Shown here one piece after another: positions 1-11,280 of a stretch of DNA of 64,000 nt; positions within the stretch are counted from its first letter, which is position 1; each line of letters starts with the position of its first letter. The position numbers were made by a program, and so were the translations under genes. This stretch comes from Perilla frutescens. Taxonomy: Eukaryota; Streptophyta; Magnoliopsida; Lamiales; Lamiaceae. The notes under the pieces were generated by a model. The model made no database searches. It saw nothing but the letters and a program-made list of their open reading frames with translations, and was not told where the DNA came from. The stretch lies in NCBI GenBank assembly GCA_026008535.1, contig BRKX01000004.1, positions 38,320,501 to 38,384,500 on the forward strand, given 5' to 3'.

Positions 1-1684
1 CATTGCTCAAAAGAGTCGCCATGAACCGTAAAGTCATCCATAAAAATCTCGATGCAGCTCTCTATTAAGTTGGAAAAAATGCTCATCATGCATCGTTGGA
101 AAGTGCCCGGGCGTTGCACAAGCCAAAGGGCATCTTTCGGCAAGCAAAGGTCTCAAATGGACAAGTGAAGGTCGTCTTTTCTTAATCTTCTTGAGCCATA
201 AAAATCTGGAAATAGCCGGAGTAGCCATCGAGGAAGCAGAAATAGGATTTCCCAGCTAATCTTTCGAGCATCTCATCAATAAAGGGCAACGGGAAGTGAT
301 CTTTGCAGGTTGCATCATTCAACTTCCTGAAATCAATGCACAATCGTCATCCTGTTTGTAATCTCATTGGTATCAATTCGTTGCTCTCATTCTTTATGAG
401 CTGGAATCCAGACTTCTTTGGAACGACGTGCACTAGGCTAACCCAAACACCGTCAGAGATTGGGTAAATGATTCCCAATTGGAGCAACTTCAGAATCTCC
501 TTCAATACCACCTCTTTCATCACTGGGTTCAACTTCCTCTGAGGATCGCGGCAAGGTTTATGATTCTCTTCAAGAAATATGCGGTGCATGCAGATGTCGG
601 GGCTGATCCCCTTGATGTCGGTGAGAGTCCAGCCGATAGCACCTCTGTGCTTCTTCAAAAGAGTAACAAGTTGTTTTTCCTGGGCTGCAGTAAGGTCTTT
701 ACTCACGATTACAGGTAGGGTATCTGCTTCGCCCAGGTAGGCGTACTTCAGGTGCTCAGGAAGAACCTTCAATTCCAGAGTCGGGGCCTTCACATGAGAT
801 GGAAGAATGGGTTCCGTGATGGGCGGCAAGGGCAAACGGCCGGCCGCATTTCTGACAAGAAATTCATCGGCAGCGTATAACTGTTGTATGAGGTCTCGAA
901 TCTCTTTTTCCTCTTCTAAATCTGCAATGTGGTCGGGTATCCCGCCATAAAGTACCTGTTCTAAACTATCATCCCTGAAATTGCACTCAACAAAATCATC
1001 AGCAATGGAATCGATAACATCAACCATAAAAAGAGCCTCGGGATCGGCCACATGCTTCATTGCTTTGAATATATTAAATGTGACAACATCCCCATCAAAT
1101 TCGAAACTCATCATGCCTTTATCAACATCAATCTTTGTGCGTGCAGTTTTCATAAATGGACGACCTAGCAGAATTAGAGATCTATGTGCAGACAATGCAT
1201 CATCCATGTCAACAATGTAGAAATCAACAGGAAAAATCAACTCATTCACCTTAACTAAGACATCCTCTACGACACCTCTAGGGTATGCATTGGACCTATC
1301 AGCTAATTGAATGATGACTCGAGTATCTTTCATCGGACCTAGCTGTAATTCTTTGTAAATAGAGAAAGGCATAACATTAATAGATGCTCCTAAGTCTAAC
1401 ATGACTTTTTCTACCTTTTTGCTCCTAATGATGCAGGGGATAGTGAACATACCTGGGTCTCGACACTTTTGAGGCAACTTCCGCTGAATTATGACGGAGA
1501 CATTTTCTCCTACCTTGATTTTTACATCCCTTCCATACCGTATTTTCTTGGCACATAGCTCCTTCAAGAACTTCACGTATCTAGGGACTTGCTTGATAGC
1601 ATCGATCAGGGGTAGGTTGATCTCGAATTTCTTAAAAAGCTCAAAGATCTCTTTCTCATCTTCATTTTTCTTGTGTCGTGCCAA
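1..1684 (-). pseudogene. Athila pol fragment: aspartic protease and N-terminal reverse transcriptase
   Basis: An open stretch at 1684-347 carries the retropepsin-like core MLDLGASINVMP, the D-(L/S/T)-G-A type used by Athila/Tat proteases. This is followed by the connector into RT (the motif PCRDPQRKLNPVMKEVV and the pre-finger region). RT continues in other frames to the window edge: KMPFGLCNA and FMDDF (a YMDD-box variant) are readable between about 130 and 35. Frame changes near 345 and 110, and an in-frame stop near 195, show decay. In a live element this protein would cleave the polyprotein and copy genomic RNA in cytoplasmic particles. The C-terminal RT, RNase H and integrase are not in the window. 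Confidence 0.85.
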
Positions 1685-1840
1685 CCTAGAAGGAAAAGGA
1701 GCTGCATTAATAGGGTGAGGAGTTTTAGATAAAATCTGTACCTCACTAGGAGCAATCTGTGCGGCAGGCTGTGTGCCCTTAGCGTGGGGTCTGTCTTCAG
1801 CTTCTGCAGTTTGCCCACTCAGCGTGTGGTTGTGCCGCTT

Positions 1841-3388
1841 CTATTTCTCATCCTCTACTAACTCTTTCCCACTCCGAAGAGTCACAGCACTGACATTTCC
1901 TCTCAGATTCTGCTCGACTTGAGATGGTAGCTTCCCGGTGTGCCCTTGCAGCTTGTTCAATTGAGTGGCAAGCTGGGTGATCTGTGTGCCCATGCTACCC
2001 AAGGCGGCTTGCATCTCTTGCTGAAAGGCCTTTTGGCTATGCGCTAGGCTACTCACGAGGTTGGTGCTTTGCTCCAGACTCTTCATGATCTCACTTATAG
2101 ATGGTGTGGATCGGTCTGTGTGGGCATACGGCTCATCTCTTGGGGGTCTCGGTGGCAAATCTCCTGCTGCGGGTGGATCTCCAGGCTGTCTCCAATGAAA
2201 ATTGGCATGATCTCTCCAACCGGGGTTGTAGGAATTGGAATAAAGATCATTATTCCACTTCCTCCTAAAATTGTCTCCTCGCGGGGCATCATAATTGATT
2301 CCTCTGAGAGCATCTTATTGCGCATTGCCTGATCCATAACAAGCTTGTTCAGTAGGTGGCTCATGCAAATTGGGACACTCGTCAGTGAAATGCCCATGAT
2401 CGGAACAAACTCCGCAGCGGTGTGGCCTTGTGTGTGCCACAGCCAAGCCTCGGACTAGGGAGGTAAGATCATCTATCTTCTCATTCACTTCTGACCCTTC
2501 AGCTTAGTAGATTGCCCTTACAGGTCGATGTCTGCTGTCATCTTCTTCTTCGTACTGCTGTCCTCCAGAAGCCATGTCGATTATGAGCTGTTTGGCCTCG
2601 CCGAGGGTTTTGTTGGTAAGAGATCCCCCGCTGGCAGCATCGATGATTTTCCTATCAAAAGAAGACATGCCACGGTAAAAATAATTAGTCAGAAGCTAAT
2701 AATCAGTGAACCCATGGTCTGGGCATTTGCGGCAAAGCTATTGAAATCTCTCCCAGTATTCAGCTAGGCTTTCATTCGGCTTTTGTTTGATGCTGCTGAT
2801 AGCCATTCTCAGATTTGCAGCTTGAGTCTCAGGAAAGAACTTTCTCAGAAATTGTCCTTCTAATTTCGCCCAGGTGGTGATGGACTCCGGTGGCAAATCG
2901 AACAACCAATCTCGTGCCTTTCCCTGCAAAGTGTGAGAAAAAGTGAGTAACCTCAGGTTATTAGCAGTAAAACCAGTAGATCTTAAAGTTGAGCACACGA
3001 GATCAAATTCAGACAAATGCTTGTGTGCACTTTCGCCCGGCAAATCACCAAACTTTGGTAACACTTGGATGAATACAGGTCGAATCTCCACATTGTTGGC
3101 AATCGGGGGCAGCACAATACAGATGGGTCTGTTACTCCGAAGACGACCGATTTCCCTGAAGAGAGGCTCATGATCGGGGTCATGATCAGCCACGTCGGTA
3201 TGGATGAGGGCTCTTCCTGCGGCATGGCCTTGCGGGTTCGATGATGGATCTTCATTATTAGCCATGTCAAGGTGTTGATCAGCTTCGAGAGTCTTTGTAG
3301 GCTCTTTAGTATTCTTCCTCAACCGGTGTAACGTTCTCTCTGGCTCTGGATCGAACACTAAATCTTTATCTGTAGAGGAACGGGTCAT
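1841..3388 (-). pseudogene. Athila gag, frameshifted
   Basis: The N-terminal reading frame opens at ATG 3388-3386 and runs to 2738. It contains the retrotransposon gag domain (motifs LQGKARDWLFDLP, QFLRKFFP and SLAEYWERF). After a frame change the zinc knuckle C-X2-C-X4-H-X4-C is legible at 2416-2375 (CGVCSDHGHFTDEC), followed by an in-frame stop. The C-terminal linker (SLEQSTNL, QNLRGNVSAVTLRSGKEL) is at 2158-1841 in yet another frame. At least three disruptions separate these pieces. Gag would form the nucleocapsid and bind the element RNA. The call rests on domain order and on its place between the primer site and protease. Confidence 0.85.
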
Positions 3389-3465
3389 AGGCCAGAAAAA
3401 TTAAAAATAAAAATAAAATAAATAACAAACTGAAAATTTCGAGTAAGCATTGCTTTTAGAACCGA

Positions 3466-3483
3466 TCCCCGGTAACGGCGCCA
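3466..3483 (-). other. primer-binding site (tRNA-Asp)
   Basis: The plus strand reads tccccggtaacggcgcca. This is the 3' end of plant tRNA-Asp(GUC) with CCA and one mismatch (T for C). Athila elements use this primer. It lies 8 bp internal to the LTR edge. Confidence 0.85.
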
Positions 3484-3491
3484 AAATTTGG

Positions 3492-4835
3492 TGCGTCATT
3501 TTTCACCAAAAATAAATGTTCCGACTTTCATTGGCAAGCCCACACTACAGAGTACAGTGGCGAGCAAGATCATCTCCCAAAGGACCGATGAAAATTATTC
3601 TTGACTTTCAGTCTGCGTGCCCAAACTTCCAGAAAGGGGTTTTGCGTGAATTATACAGCAAAATAAATCGAAGAATTAAATAACCAACTAAAGAAAATAT
3701 TTATGCAAACGAACTGATTTAAATCAATGACGAAAAGGTATTCTGGATCCAACAAACTCCACTCCACTTATAACACCGATCACAAATGCAAGAATTAATT
3801 AATCAGACCATGCAAATCAGTTATAGTCATCGAAGACGCTTCTGACATGACCTGATCTCTCCATACTCTGTCGATAATTAAGAAGACACTTCATTAATTA
3901 TTCCCCTAATTGACTGACAACTGTAAGAGACGCTCTATGAGTTTAATGAGCCGACAGCAATGAGCACAAGAAAGACCCGATTCTTAACTTACAGACTCTG
4001 ACGCAGGACTGTAAAATTAACTCTGTTATTCCCCTAGTTATTTGAGCAACCGTTTTACCACTTATTTAACCTAAACCACGATTACGTATGGCCGATTTAA
4101 TTGGATAGTAATTAATGACAACCTACCAAATATTTGCAACTGTTCAATAGACTTAGAATAATTAACGACCCGAAATCCAAGAATAACAGATACATGCATC
4201 AATTAATTATGAACAAACAATTAGATCTCACAGTTATATAAGCAAAGCTTCGTCGTCGTCACCGAAATATGAATAAATTAGCTACTTTGCATGCTGGAAT
4301 CGAGCAATAAGAAGTTATATAATTGCGCGATGATGTTGTCGAAGAGAAGAAGAAAATAAAACTGAATTAAAACTGTTCGCTGCCTTCGTTCCTCATTCCT
4401 AGCGTGCGTGATAATAGAAAATAAACTAGATACCTAATATATATTTACAATCCATAAAAGATAGAGTTCTAAATAGGAAATAACATCCTAATCTAGGTAA
4501 ATCCCATGCAAAATACTTTTTAAAGGCGGTGGAGAGGGATTTCTGCGTCCAGGTTCGCGCATGGGCCGAGAATTGAGCTCAGCAAACCCAAAACGTGTAA
4601 TGGACCGGGCCTCCAGAAATCTACTTCAATCCTCCAGCTGCATGCCCTTGCAGCTTGATCTGCTCGAACTTCTCCCCTTTCTTTACTTATATCTTTTCTT
4701 GCACCAAAACCTGCCTATTTTCTCCATTTTTTTACCATGTCCCTACACAACTTAACAACATATCAAAGCACCAAAATACACAAATATAGGGTAAACAATA
4801 AGGAGAAAAGACACCAAAAAGTAGTGATAATAACA
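3492..4835 (-). repeat. Athila-type 5' LTR
   Basis: It runs TG..CA on the plus strand, from TGCGTCATTT to GATAATAACA, 1,344 bp. The inner edge is fixed by the adjacent tRNA-Asp primer site. The outer edge is inferred from the TG/CA ends and by analogy with the solo LTR at 48578-49960, which has a similar layout and length. The outer edge is uncertain by some tens of bp because the second LTR is not available. Confidence 0.65.
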
Positions 4836-7205
4836 AGTAGAATATGTCTTATCATATAAATAGTGAGAAAAAATAATTGGTGACAAATTCATATATTACC
4901 AGATTGTCTGGAATGTCGTCGTATTTGATCTTAATCCCATCATTTTCACTATCCCATGCACTTGAGTTGTCAATAATCTCAACATTGAAGTTACCCACAT
5001 CAATGAAAATAAGGAAAAAGTGACTTGAATGGCAGATAGGAAAGAAAAACTGCAGATAGAGTTAACATCGGTTTGTCAATAAAAAATGAGTTACTTGATA
5101 TAGATATGTATTGCTAATATAAAAATGCACAATGCTAAAAAAACAGGATAGCAGTGCTAATATAGGACTATGTAGCGCTAAAAAATAAAAATATGTTTGT
5201 GTTATAATTCTAGCATGTTTTACAAACTTAATATTCACATTTATAATGTAATGTGTAAAGGGGTGTAAACAATGTCAGGATGATTAAAAATAATCTTGTG
5301 TACCAGATCAAAATTACTCAAAGATACCCATGGGCAGCATTCGATCTCATATTTTATTTTATCGATGAAAGAAGCACATCTCTTGGAAGAATCCCATGCA
5401 GATGGTGCATCAACTAGAGTGAAGCTCTGCTAGGTTAAAGGACTTTATATGGAGTTCTTCTTAAATATACACTTATGCAAGGTTGTGTGCTGAAGAAAAA
5501 TCTATATTTAGAAGATGGGTCTCGCATTTTCTCATTCTGATTCAGTAGGGTGCTCCAAACATCCAGAACAGATAAACTGATGTATTCATTTGGAGTCATG
5601 GTCTTCATATCAACCCGTGCAATGCTGACTCGTTTGTCATTATACAAGATTTGTTCACTGATAAATCAATATAAATAGAAAGCAGTCATATACTAGTATA
5701 CAATATGATTTTTTTATGCATTATTTTTTACATAGCATGAGTGACATACCTGCTCTCTGTATCATTCTGCACAACCCATAAGAATATCTCTTGTTGTTGT
5801 CTGTCAATATGTTCCTTTGTATCAAGAACTCTGATCCTGTATGGTGACATCAGCTTCTCTGTTGGTTTCTTCTGCTCTTTCATTCTTGTCTCCATCCGGC
5901 TCGCGAGAGCATGTATCATCTGTTTTTGAAAAACAACATTTAATAATTTCTACTTTTTTCTCTTGTAAAGTGTAATAAAGATGCTGAATATTACTTCAAT
6001 AGCTATATCACACCTCAGCGTTATCTGGAATATTTTTTGGCTTTGATGTGCCATCACCCTCATCTGGCTTTGATTTCTTTAAATTCAGATGCTCCATCTC
6101 TACCTGCAATTAGTTTTTTATGTATATTAGAAACATAATTATATATAACTTCAGACTAAAAAATTTCTGATAGCAAATGATGAGCCATGTTAGTGCTAAA
6201 ATAAGTTATGTGAATGCTAAAAAATTCTATGAAAATGCTAAAATAACCCATGTTAGGTCTAATGGCAATATTTTTCCTATACCTTCTTCATTACATCCTC
6301 CAGGATTTCAGCATCAAATGTTTCAGTTTGAGTTTGTTCCTTATCCAACACATTCCCTTCAGAAAGTTCCTGTGTAACCTTCAGTACCCCGGCCCATGCA
6401 TCATCATTTAGCCCGAGACTGAATATTAGACCTTCATCAGCATATATCCTCTCAAGCTCTGCACGCTTTGCCAGAGCCCTCTCAATATCCTCTATTACTG
6501 ATATTCTCACTGGATCACTCCAGAACTCATCATCATCCGGTGTTGCTTGTGGTTGTGCCTGAGTCTGTGGTGCTTGCGACATCAGACTTGGCTGTTTCTT
6601 GATCAAAAGCTGTTGCGTTGTTTCATACATTTTTTTGAAGGAGAGGTTGTCCATCATGTGTTACGGCACTCCCTCTACTGTTTTGATCAATATGGGCATT
6701 GCCTCTGCCATTCACCTGGAGTCATCAATCAAGTTTTGTGCATATTTCTATAGAGGATCATTAGTTGTTGTTCGGGCAGGACTGTTAGATTTTCCAGCTA
6801 GATTGGTCGCAACATCAGCCTCCATAGTACGTGGACCTTCATCTTTCTCAACACAAGCATCGACAGCACATGCAGCTTCACTTTTCTCAACAGGAGCCTC
6901 CAGAGCAAGCAAGATGTGCTCATCCTTTCTTCCAGCTTCTTCTACTACATATGGGCCATAAATGTGGCCTCCTCCAAAACCGCCTGTTTTCAATTCTGAA
7001 GTCTGTCTTTTGCATAAAATCTTGTGTGTCCAACCTTTGAATGCTGGAATCGAGCATTCAACTCTTCTGTTGTAGGACACTACTCTGTCCATATAAAACA
7101 TCTATGGGGTGGAAAATGCAATTTATGTTAGTAATAGCAAGGAAATAAAAAGTTTATTTTAATAATGCTAATGATTATTATAAACATGCCAATTGATAAA
7201 CTAAC

Positions 7206-8044
7206 CATTAAGAAGAAAATGGGTCCATTGTAGTGTTTGTCTCTTTTCTTTTTCCAAACTAGTGTCTTCTGAACCAGGCACCTGGTAGTGTACTCACACC
7301 AATCGTTAATCTGTATTCCATTAACATCATAGAAGATGTGCACCAATTGTGGATGTACATATCCATTGCCTATTGACTCAATCAGACTGTTTATAAGCAG
7401 TACCATAAAGTGTATTTTGAACCATTTACCGCCATCTTTATCTTCAAGCATTTTCTCTGAAACATTAGCCGCAAAGATTTTGTGTTCATGTTTTCCAAAT
7501 TTGCCTTTCCACTCCTTTATCAGTAGGCAAGTTTGACATCTAGGTTTTTTATTTATGCGCAGGGCACCAGCGGGGAAGCCCATGATCAATGATACGTCAG
7601 TTACATCTATATGCAATCGTCGATCTCTCTTGAGGATCAACTCATAGCTTTTCGGATCAAAGTTGGTTACCAACTAGTGGCTCAGTGCATGAGGCACTTC
7701 CTTGATAGCCAAGTGCAAAATGCTTCCAAAACCAATTAATTCGATAGCATTTCTTTGCTCAGGGGTAAATTGTTTGATTGTAGAATAGAGGGTGCGAGGG
7801 GTGTTTCTGCTTTTAAGCATTGGTAGTTTGTCTGCCTTGGGTGTTTGTTCTTAACTTTTAGATTCAGAAGCACTTGTGTCTTCTGCTTCAGAATCTGGTG
7901 TAGACTTTATTCTTTGAAGGAATGTCAGCGCTAATGTTCTGGATCAAGCTTTGATATCACGAACATCATGCTTCTTCTTGGATCTTCTCTCATTAGTGAT
8001 TGATATATTGATATCTTTAGTAGTCCTTGATCTTTTGCTGTGAC
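7206..8044 (-). other. exon 2 of Ulp1-like gene A (N-terminal domain, three stops)
   Basis: The exon is bounded by an AG acceptor at 8046-8045 and a GT donor at 7205-7204. It starts with GT completing the phase-1 Gly codon begun in exon 1, exactly as in gene B. The reading frame passes through TGA 7944-7946, TAA 7851-7853 and TAG 7674-7676. Around the last of these the protein aligns with gene B (LIGFGSILHL before, NFDPKSYELIL after), so the frame itself is conserved despite the stops. Confidence 0.75.
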
Positions 8045-8150
8045 CTATATATGTTCATATTGTTAATAGTAGGTTTTGTTGACATTGCAGTGTTTTGTTT
8101 ACAATACTGAGCAATGGATTGGCATCATCTTATATAATATTGAAGGTTTT

Positions 8151-8570
8151 AGCACTATCATCTCAATAAAAACATGTAGCTACAAAATAACATTATTGTA
8201 TCATTATAACTAAAACAGAGCATGGAAGTATATTGTTGTTATTATTTAAATATGCTTATAAAGAGAAGAAGTCTTATGCTAAAAGTAGATTTCCTTGATG
8301 CTAATTCCTAATATAGTAGTAACACTATCATTAACATATTTAGCACTGTCAGTTCATGGTTTTAGCACTGTCATCTCAACAAAAACATTTAGCTACAAAA
8401 TAACATTATAGTATCATTCTAACTAAAACAGAGCATGGAAGTATTTTGCTGTTATTATTTGAATATGCTTATAAAGATAAGAAGTCTTATGCTAAAAGTA
8501 GATCTCCATGATGCTAATTCGTAATATAGCACTAACACTATCATTATTTCATATTACTAATATAGTGATG
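8151..8570. repeat. 213-bp direct tandem duplication in intron 1 of gene A
   Basis: Two diverged units begin at 8151 and 8364, both reading agcact(a/g)tcatctcaa and continuing through acagagcatggaagta and cttatgctaaaagtagat. They differ at roughly one base in fifteen by eye. Each unit contains copies of the tgctaa/ttagca motif that recurs through 5100-14240. Confidence 0.8.
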
Positions 8571-8954
8571 CTACATGTTAACACACAAATCATTCACGGT
8601 ATTACTATTTCATATCATTAAAAGGAAATCATGACATGCAAGATAGTGTGCAGAATGCATATGCATTGCAAATATTTGATTTCCTATATTTGATTGTATA
8701 CATTTGATTATTTTCAGTAAACGATAACAATTTCCATATATTTAAGTTTGTAAGGGTTTGTTTTTGAATTTTCGTCATATATGAAGTTTTGTGAGGTTTT
8801 TAGCACTGTTCATTTCTGCAAATGGAACACACATTACTTTATTTTTATGTTGAAGAAGAATAATATATTGCATACCTTGTTCGATCTCCATCTCTTGAGG
8901 TTTTCTCTTCTTTATGAAGAGTAGTTTCGGTTCTCCTTGCTCTTCTTTTTTCAT

Positions 8955-9950
8955 TGGTAGGTTTTTTGTGTGGTTGGTTATGTTTGAATATCTTCCATTT
9001 CTCTGCGAAAAACCTTATTCATGTGTGTTTGTGTTTGAAGTTTTTGAATTAAATTTTTTGCGTGTGTGTTTGTGTTTTGCAGAAGTTTCTGAGTGTTGAA
9101 TAAATGGAAAACGATAGATGGCGGGTTTTTACCTTTTTTTCGAAGGTGGTTTTTATTATTATTATTTTTTTTATTATCAGTTTTTATCTTGTTTATTTTG
9201 GAAATAAAGATTTTGTATTTTCTTCATTTAAAAAGTGTCGATAAATATATATATTTTTTAATACAAATTTTACAGTTATATATTAAAATTTTAAATTGTG
9301 TAATTGGCATTAGCATTATTGTCTTAGCATTACAATGATAGTTTGTTCTTTAGCATCGGTATTTGCTATTTTAGCACCGATAGTTCTATTTTAGCACTGG
9401 TAAGTTCTACTTTAGCGGTATGAGTGAAAGTTTTAGCATCTCTGGGTTTGATTTTGTATGAGAGTTCACAACGTGATTTTTGGATGTTTTAGCAGTGAAA
9501 TAAGGTATTTTCATAGATTTTACAATTGTACTATAGTTTTAGTATTTAATGTGTATCACATCTAGGACCGCATCTCACAACATACAATCCTTAAAAATAA
9601 AAGGCTCAGATTTGATTAAAATGGTGGTGATAATTCTGTAAATATTTTAGCAGTCTCATTTAGAGTTTTAGCATTATATTGCTACATGATTTAATTAATT
9701 GTTATGGTATTTAATGTGTACAACCAAGATATAGAATGAAAGGTATTAAATTTTAGCACTGTTACTCATAATTTTAGCATATAAAGCTCTGAAATTTTAA
9801 CATAAAATTTTCAAATAGCATGGAATTGAAATAATTATATGAATCCATAAACATTCTCATAATACAAAAACAGGAAATGTAAAAGTTGTTCAAGCAGTTA
9901 GAAATTTGTTACATATATATATATATAAGTTGTTCATTCATTATTGTCTT
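8955..9950. other. spacer between Ulp1-like genes, rich in TTTTAGCA motifs
   Basis: No coding region is supported. The first 350 bp upstream of gene A (presumed promoter side) are T-rich with GTGTGTTTGTG runs. From about 9310 to 9790 the motif TTTTAGCA(C) recurs about ten times, in the orientation opposite to that seen in the introns on the same strand. ORFs at 8914-9338 are low-complexity and I do not accept them. Confidence 0.6.
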
Positions 9951-10311
9951 CTAGGTAGAGGTTTTCAATACTGATTGGGTTTTGTTTAGAAGATGTTTGG
10001 AAGTATATTCTTGCATTCCTGATGTTCCTCTGCGGATTTTGCATTCTGCAGCAAGAATGATAGCGCAATACTTGATTCTTAAGTATCTCAGCTGCATTTG
10101 ATTATTTGCTCTTAATCCACTCTTCCAATTCTTCACACTACCTCCCATATACGTCTCCATATGACGCATTACAAAGGACCCCACAATCAGTGCTGTTTTT
10201 GTAAGTTCTCCATGGCATTTGAAGACGGTTCATGCTCTTGATATTTTCAGTCGCTTCTTTTGTTATTTTTGGAAGGCCATTAATCTTCAAGAAGTAAATG
10301 AAGAGCTTGAT
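9951..10311 (-). other. catalytic-Cys exon of Ulp1-like gene B with +1 frameshift
   Basis: An AG acceptor at 10313-10312 precedes IKLFIYFLK and the exon ends at TAG 9953-9951. GAT-TGT-GGG-GTC occupies 10188-10177. The next base (10176) is surplus; from 10175 the frame reads FVMRHMETYMGG. The conserved Ulp1 signature DCGxFxMRHME is therefore complete at DNA level but split by one nucleotide. Confidence 0.8.
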
Positions 10312-10418
10312 CTGAAATTTATGATTAAAGTTAGTTCATTTTTATTTTTTGAATTGAATGTGAGTTTGTTAATTTATTTCACTAATGAAAAAATCAATAA
10401 ATAGATATTTTTTGTTAC

Positions 10419-10568
10419 CAGTCTTGCAGGAACATGTTGATATTTCGATAGTGGGTCATCCTGCTCTCCTTCCATGGCAGTGGAATTGTCAATGATCTCA
10501 GCCACCAATCTTTTTGTATCAATGATAATTATGTAGAAGTGTTCTGATTGCAATATTGGAAAGAAAAA
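10419..10568 (-). other. catalytic-His/Asp exon of Ulp1-like gene B
   Basis: The exon is 150 bp, flanked by an AG acceptor (10570-10569) and GT donor (10418-10417). It encodes FFFPILQSEHFY and EIIDNS. The homologous exon of gene A (5049-4900) is also exactly 150 bp with the same splice sites, which supports both models. Confidence 0.8.
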
Positions 10569-10767
10569 CTGCAAAGAAAATAGTGTATATTTAGTTACTA
10601 TCATGATGACTTTTGTAATTTTAATAATGAATACATACCATGTCCGTCTTATATGCTTTCATATTGGGGTATGAGTTGAGTTCTTGGAATATGTTGTCAA
10701 CAAACAACTTTGATACCTTCTCGTCATTCCATTCTTTTGGAGGCGCAATAACTGTGTAGTTCTTTAA

Positions 10768-11280
10768 AGAAAAATGAAGAATTTTATTATTTTATTGTTT
10801 GTAGTTTTTTCATACTGATTTTTTATTATCGATTGTAATATTCTTTCATGTAATGCTAGTAGGCATAACTGATATTTCCTTTTTTGCATTGCTAATAAAT
10901 GTTTTAATATTTCTAGCAGAGTGTAACATTAGTGCTAAACAAGGAAATGTAAGTGCTAAATAATAAACTACCAGTGCTAAAATTGAAACTATCGGTGCTA
11001 AAGTAGAATTCCAAATCTAGAATTCAAAATACTAGTGCTAAAAAAGGAATGGCAAATGCTAAAACACAAAATACCAGTTATTATGAGGTTATATGTCTAT
11101 TGAAAACTCAAAAATGCTTTACTAGTGCTAAAAAAGAAAATCCAAGTGCTAAAACCTCAATTATCGGTGCAAATACTATCAAATTTAAAACAGAATAAAG
11201 TGAGTTAATTAGAAACATGAATGTGTAGTGTTATTTAAAACAGAATAAAGTGAGTTAATTAGAATTAATAACTATCAAAT
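10768..11280. repeat. intron with dispersed GTGCTAAA motifs (gene B)
   Basis: This intron of about 0.5 kb carries about eight copies of (a/g)(a/g)tgctaaa between 10930 and 11170, spaced roughly 15-40 bp apart. The matching intron of gene A is only about 50 nt and lacks them, so the motif block is either an insertion or expansion in B or was deleted from A. Confidence 0.7.

Larger units (their letters stand above)
1..4835 (-). mobile_element. Athila-type Ty3/gypsy retrotransposon, 5' part, degenerate, truncated by window edge
   Basis: Read on the minus strand, the order is LTR (4835-3492), tRNA-Asp primer site (3483-3466), gag (3388 to about 1841), protease and the start of reverse transcriptase (1684-1). 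The rest of pol and the 3' LTR lie beyond position 1. The tRNA-Asp primer site, the gag sequence and the protease motif point to the Athila lineage. Gag is broken by frame changes and stops, and RT by at least two, so the copy cannot be autonomous. The element sits in the intron after the catalytic-His exon of Ulp1-like gene A and separates that gene from its missing Cys exon. The flanking 5-mer agtag (4836-4840) would be one TSD copy; the other is outside the window. Confidence 0.85.
4900..8954 (-). pseudogene. Ulp1-like (C48 cysteine protease) gene A, truncated pseudogene
   Basis: Exons inferred from splice signals and comparison with gene B: 8954-8876, 8044-7206, 7101-6283, 6103-6014, 5919-5750, 5657-5477, 5426-5304, 5049-4900. 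Exon 1 starts at ATG 8954 and encodes a basic, NLS-like KKRKP stretch. Exon 2 holds the plant-specific N-terminal domain (MGFPAGALRI, NDWCEYTTRCLV). The last exon holds the Ulp1 His/Asp part (SSHFFLIFID, EIIDNS). The Cys exon is missing, beyond the Athila insertion. Six in-frame stops are visible: 7944-7946, 7851-7853, 7674-7676, 6748-6750, 6712-6714 and 6661-6663. The donor after 5477 reads ATAAGT where gene B has GTAAGT, and the intron there has shrunk to about 50 nt. An active protein would remove SUMO-like modifiers in the nucleus; this copy cannot. Such Ulp1-like genes are often carried by plant Mutator-like elements. Confidence 0.8.

Noticed and set aside
5471..5480. AT-AC (U12-type) intron in gene A because the donor reads ATAAGT
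   Set aside because: U12 AT-AC donors read ATATCC; here gene B has GTAAGT at the same place and the intron is about 50 nt, so mutation is the better explanation.
8914..9338. Plus-strand ORFs between the Ulp1-like genes
   Set aside because: They are T-rich, Phe/Leu-dominated low-complexity frames overlapping exon 1 and the upstream region of gene A on the other strand.
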